Part shown: positions 63,850-64,000 of the stretch, piece after piece
Layout: every line of letters begins with the position of its first letter
Numbering within the stretch: position 1 is the stretch's first letter
DNA from: Pseudomonas campi
Lineage (GTDB): Bacteria > Pseudomonadota > Gammaproteobacteria > Pseudomonadales > Pseudomonadaceae
Length of the DNA stretch: 64,000 nucleotides
Reading direction: 5' to 3'
Assembly (NCBI RefSeq): GCF_013200955.2
Contig: NZ_CP053697.2
Coordinates: forward strand, 992,001-1,056,000
The notes under the pieces: generated by a model
Database searches by the model: none
The model's input: the letters and a program-made list of their open reading frames with translations, nothing else
Told to the model about the DNA's origin: nothing
Position numbers and translations under genes: made by a program

Positions 63850-63890
63850 TCCCCTCTCCTGCTCACGGGAGAGGGGCCGGGGGGAGAGGG
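63850..63890. repeat. CCCTCTCCC palindromic repeat, inverse orientation
   Basis: TCCCCTCTCCT GCTCAC GGGAGAGGGG CC GGGGGGAGAGGGG. It touches the palindromic repeat listed next. The region 63757-64000 is otherwise without a visible gene. Confidence 0.85.
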
Positions 63891-63892
63891 GT

Positions 63893-63951
63893 GTAGCCCG
63901 GATGCAATCCGGGAGCGGAGTTGCCTATTTCCCGGATTGCATCCGGGCTAC
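63893..63951. repeat. GTAGCCCGGATGCAATCCGG palindromic repeat, second copy
   Basis: The same arms as 22255-22306 with a longer spacer (17 bases), immediately next to a CCCTCTCCC unit. Confidence 0.85.
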
Positions 63952-64000
63952 GGCTGGATGAAAAACCGTTGCAGCGGTGTCGGGGGTAGATAAAGCACTC

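Overview
The window is chromosomal DNA of a Pseudomonas (high GC, Pseudomonas-type codon use). Gene order in the left third (dusB, DUF3426 gene, prmA, accC, accB, aroQ, dsbD, a ctpL-type chemoreceptor, gcbA, DUF2333, Nudix, yciH, speA) matches, from memory, the PA4852-PA4839 neighbourhood of P. aeruginosa PAO1. A PrrF small RNA with a Fur-type promoter at the right edge supports the same assignment. I could not run database searches, so family names rest on motifs and remembered family sequences.

Layout. 1-9.4 kb: a minus-strand housekeeping block (tRNA modification, ribosomal protein methylation, acetyl-CoA carboxylase biotin subunits, dehydroquinase, DsbD) followed by a chemoreceptor. 9.6-15.5 kb: a 1984-residue RTX protein carrying a near-perfect 1002-bp internal duplication, inserted between ctpL and gcbA. 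15.7-25.8 kb: GcbA-like diguanylate cyclase, DUF2333, Nudix, YciH, arginine decarboxylase, DUF2214, GAF-GGDEF, MATE and YbaK proteins. 26-34.4 kb: an alpha-2-macroglobulin lipoprotein and PBP1C, with a small DUF559 nuclease cassette between them bounded by a palindromic repeat. 34.6-42.8 kb: a large PAS/GAF/GGDEF/EAL protein, a GltS permease operonic with a TAXI binding lipoprotein, and an alcohol dehydrogenase-like protein. 43-50.2 kb: a PepSY/cytochrome b561 pair behind a TTAAG-N6-TTAAG box, a TetR regulator, then a beta-alanine/polyamine catabolic set (bauR, bauA, bauC, PuuD-like hydrolase). 50.2-53.1 kb: an AT-rich island with a DRT2-like antiviral reverse transcriptase gene split by an IS3-family element. 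53.1-64 kb: repeats, a NYN-LOTUS protein, small envelope proteins, an OmpA-family protein, a second PuuD-like hydrolase, YjdM, a CBS protein and PrrF.

Working together: aroQ-accB-accC form a compact operon. bauA and bauC convert beta-alanine through malonate semialdehyde to acetyl-CoA. The two PuuD-like hydrolases fit gamma-glutamylated polyamine breakdown, and speA makes agmatine, so the window holds both ends of arginine/polyamine metabolism. Three c-di-GMP proteins (GcbA-like, GAF-GGDEF, PAS-GGDEF-EAL) and the RTX adhesin candidate point to surface attachment.

The most interesting parts are the interrupted DRT2-like defence gene, whose reading frame is exactly restored if the IS and one target copy are removed; the DUF559 nuclease bounded by inverted copies of a CCCTCTCCC repeat that occurs about ten times in the window; and three MITE-like elements sharing a core but carrying two different terminal inverted repeats.
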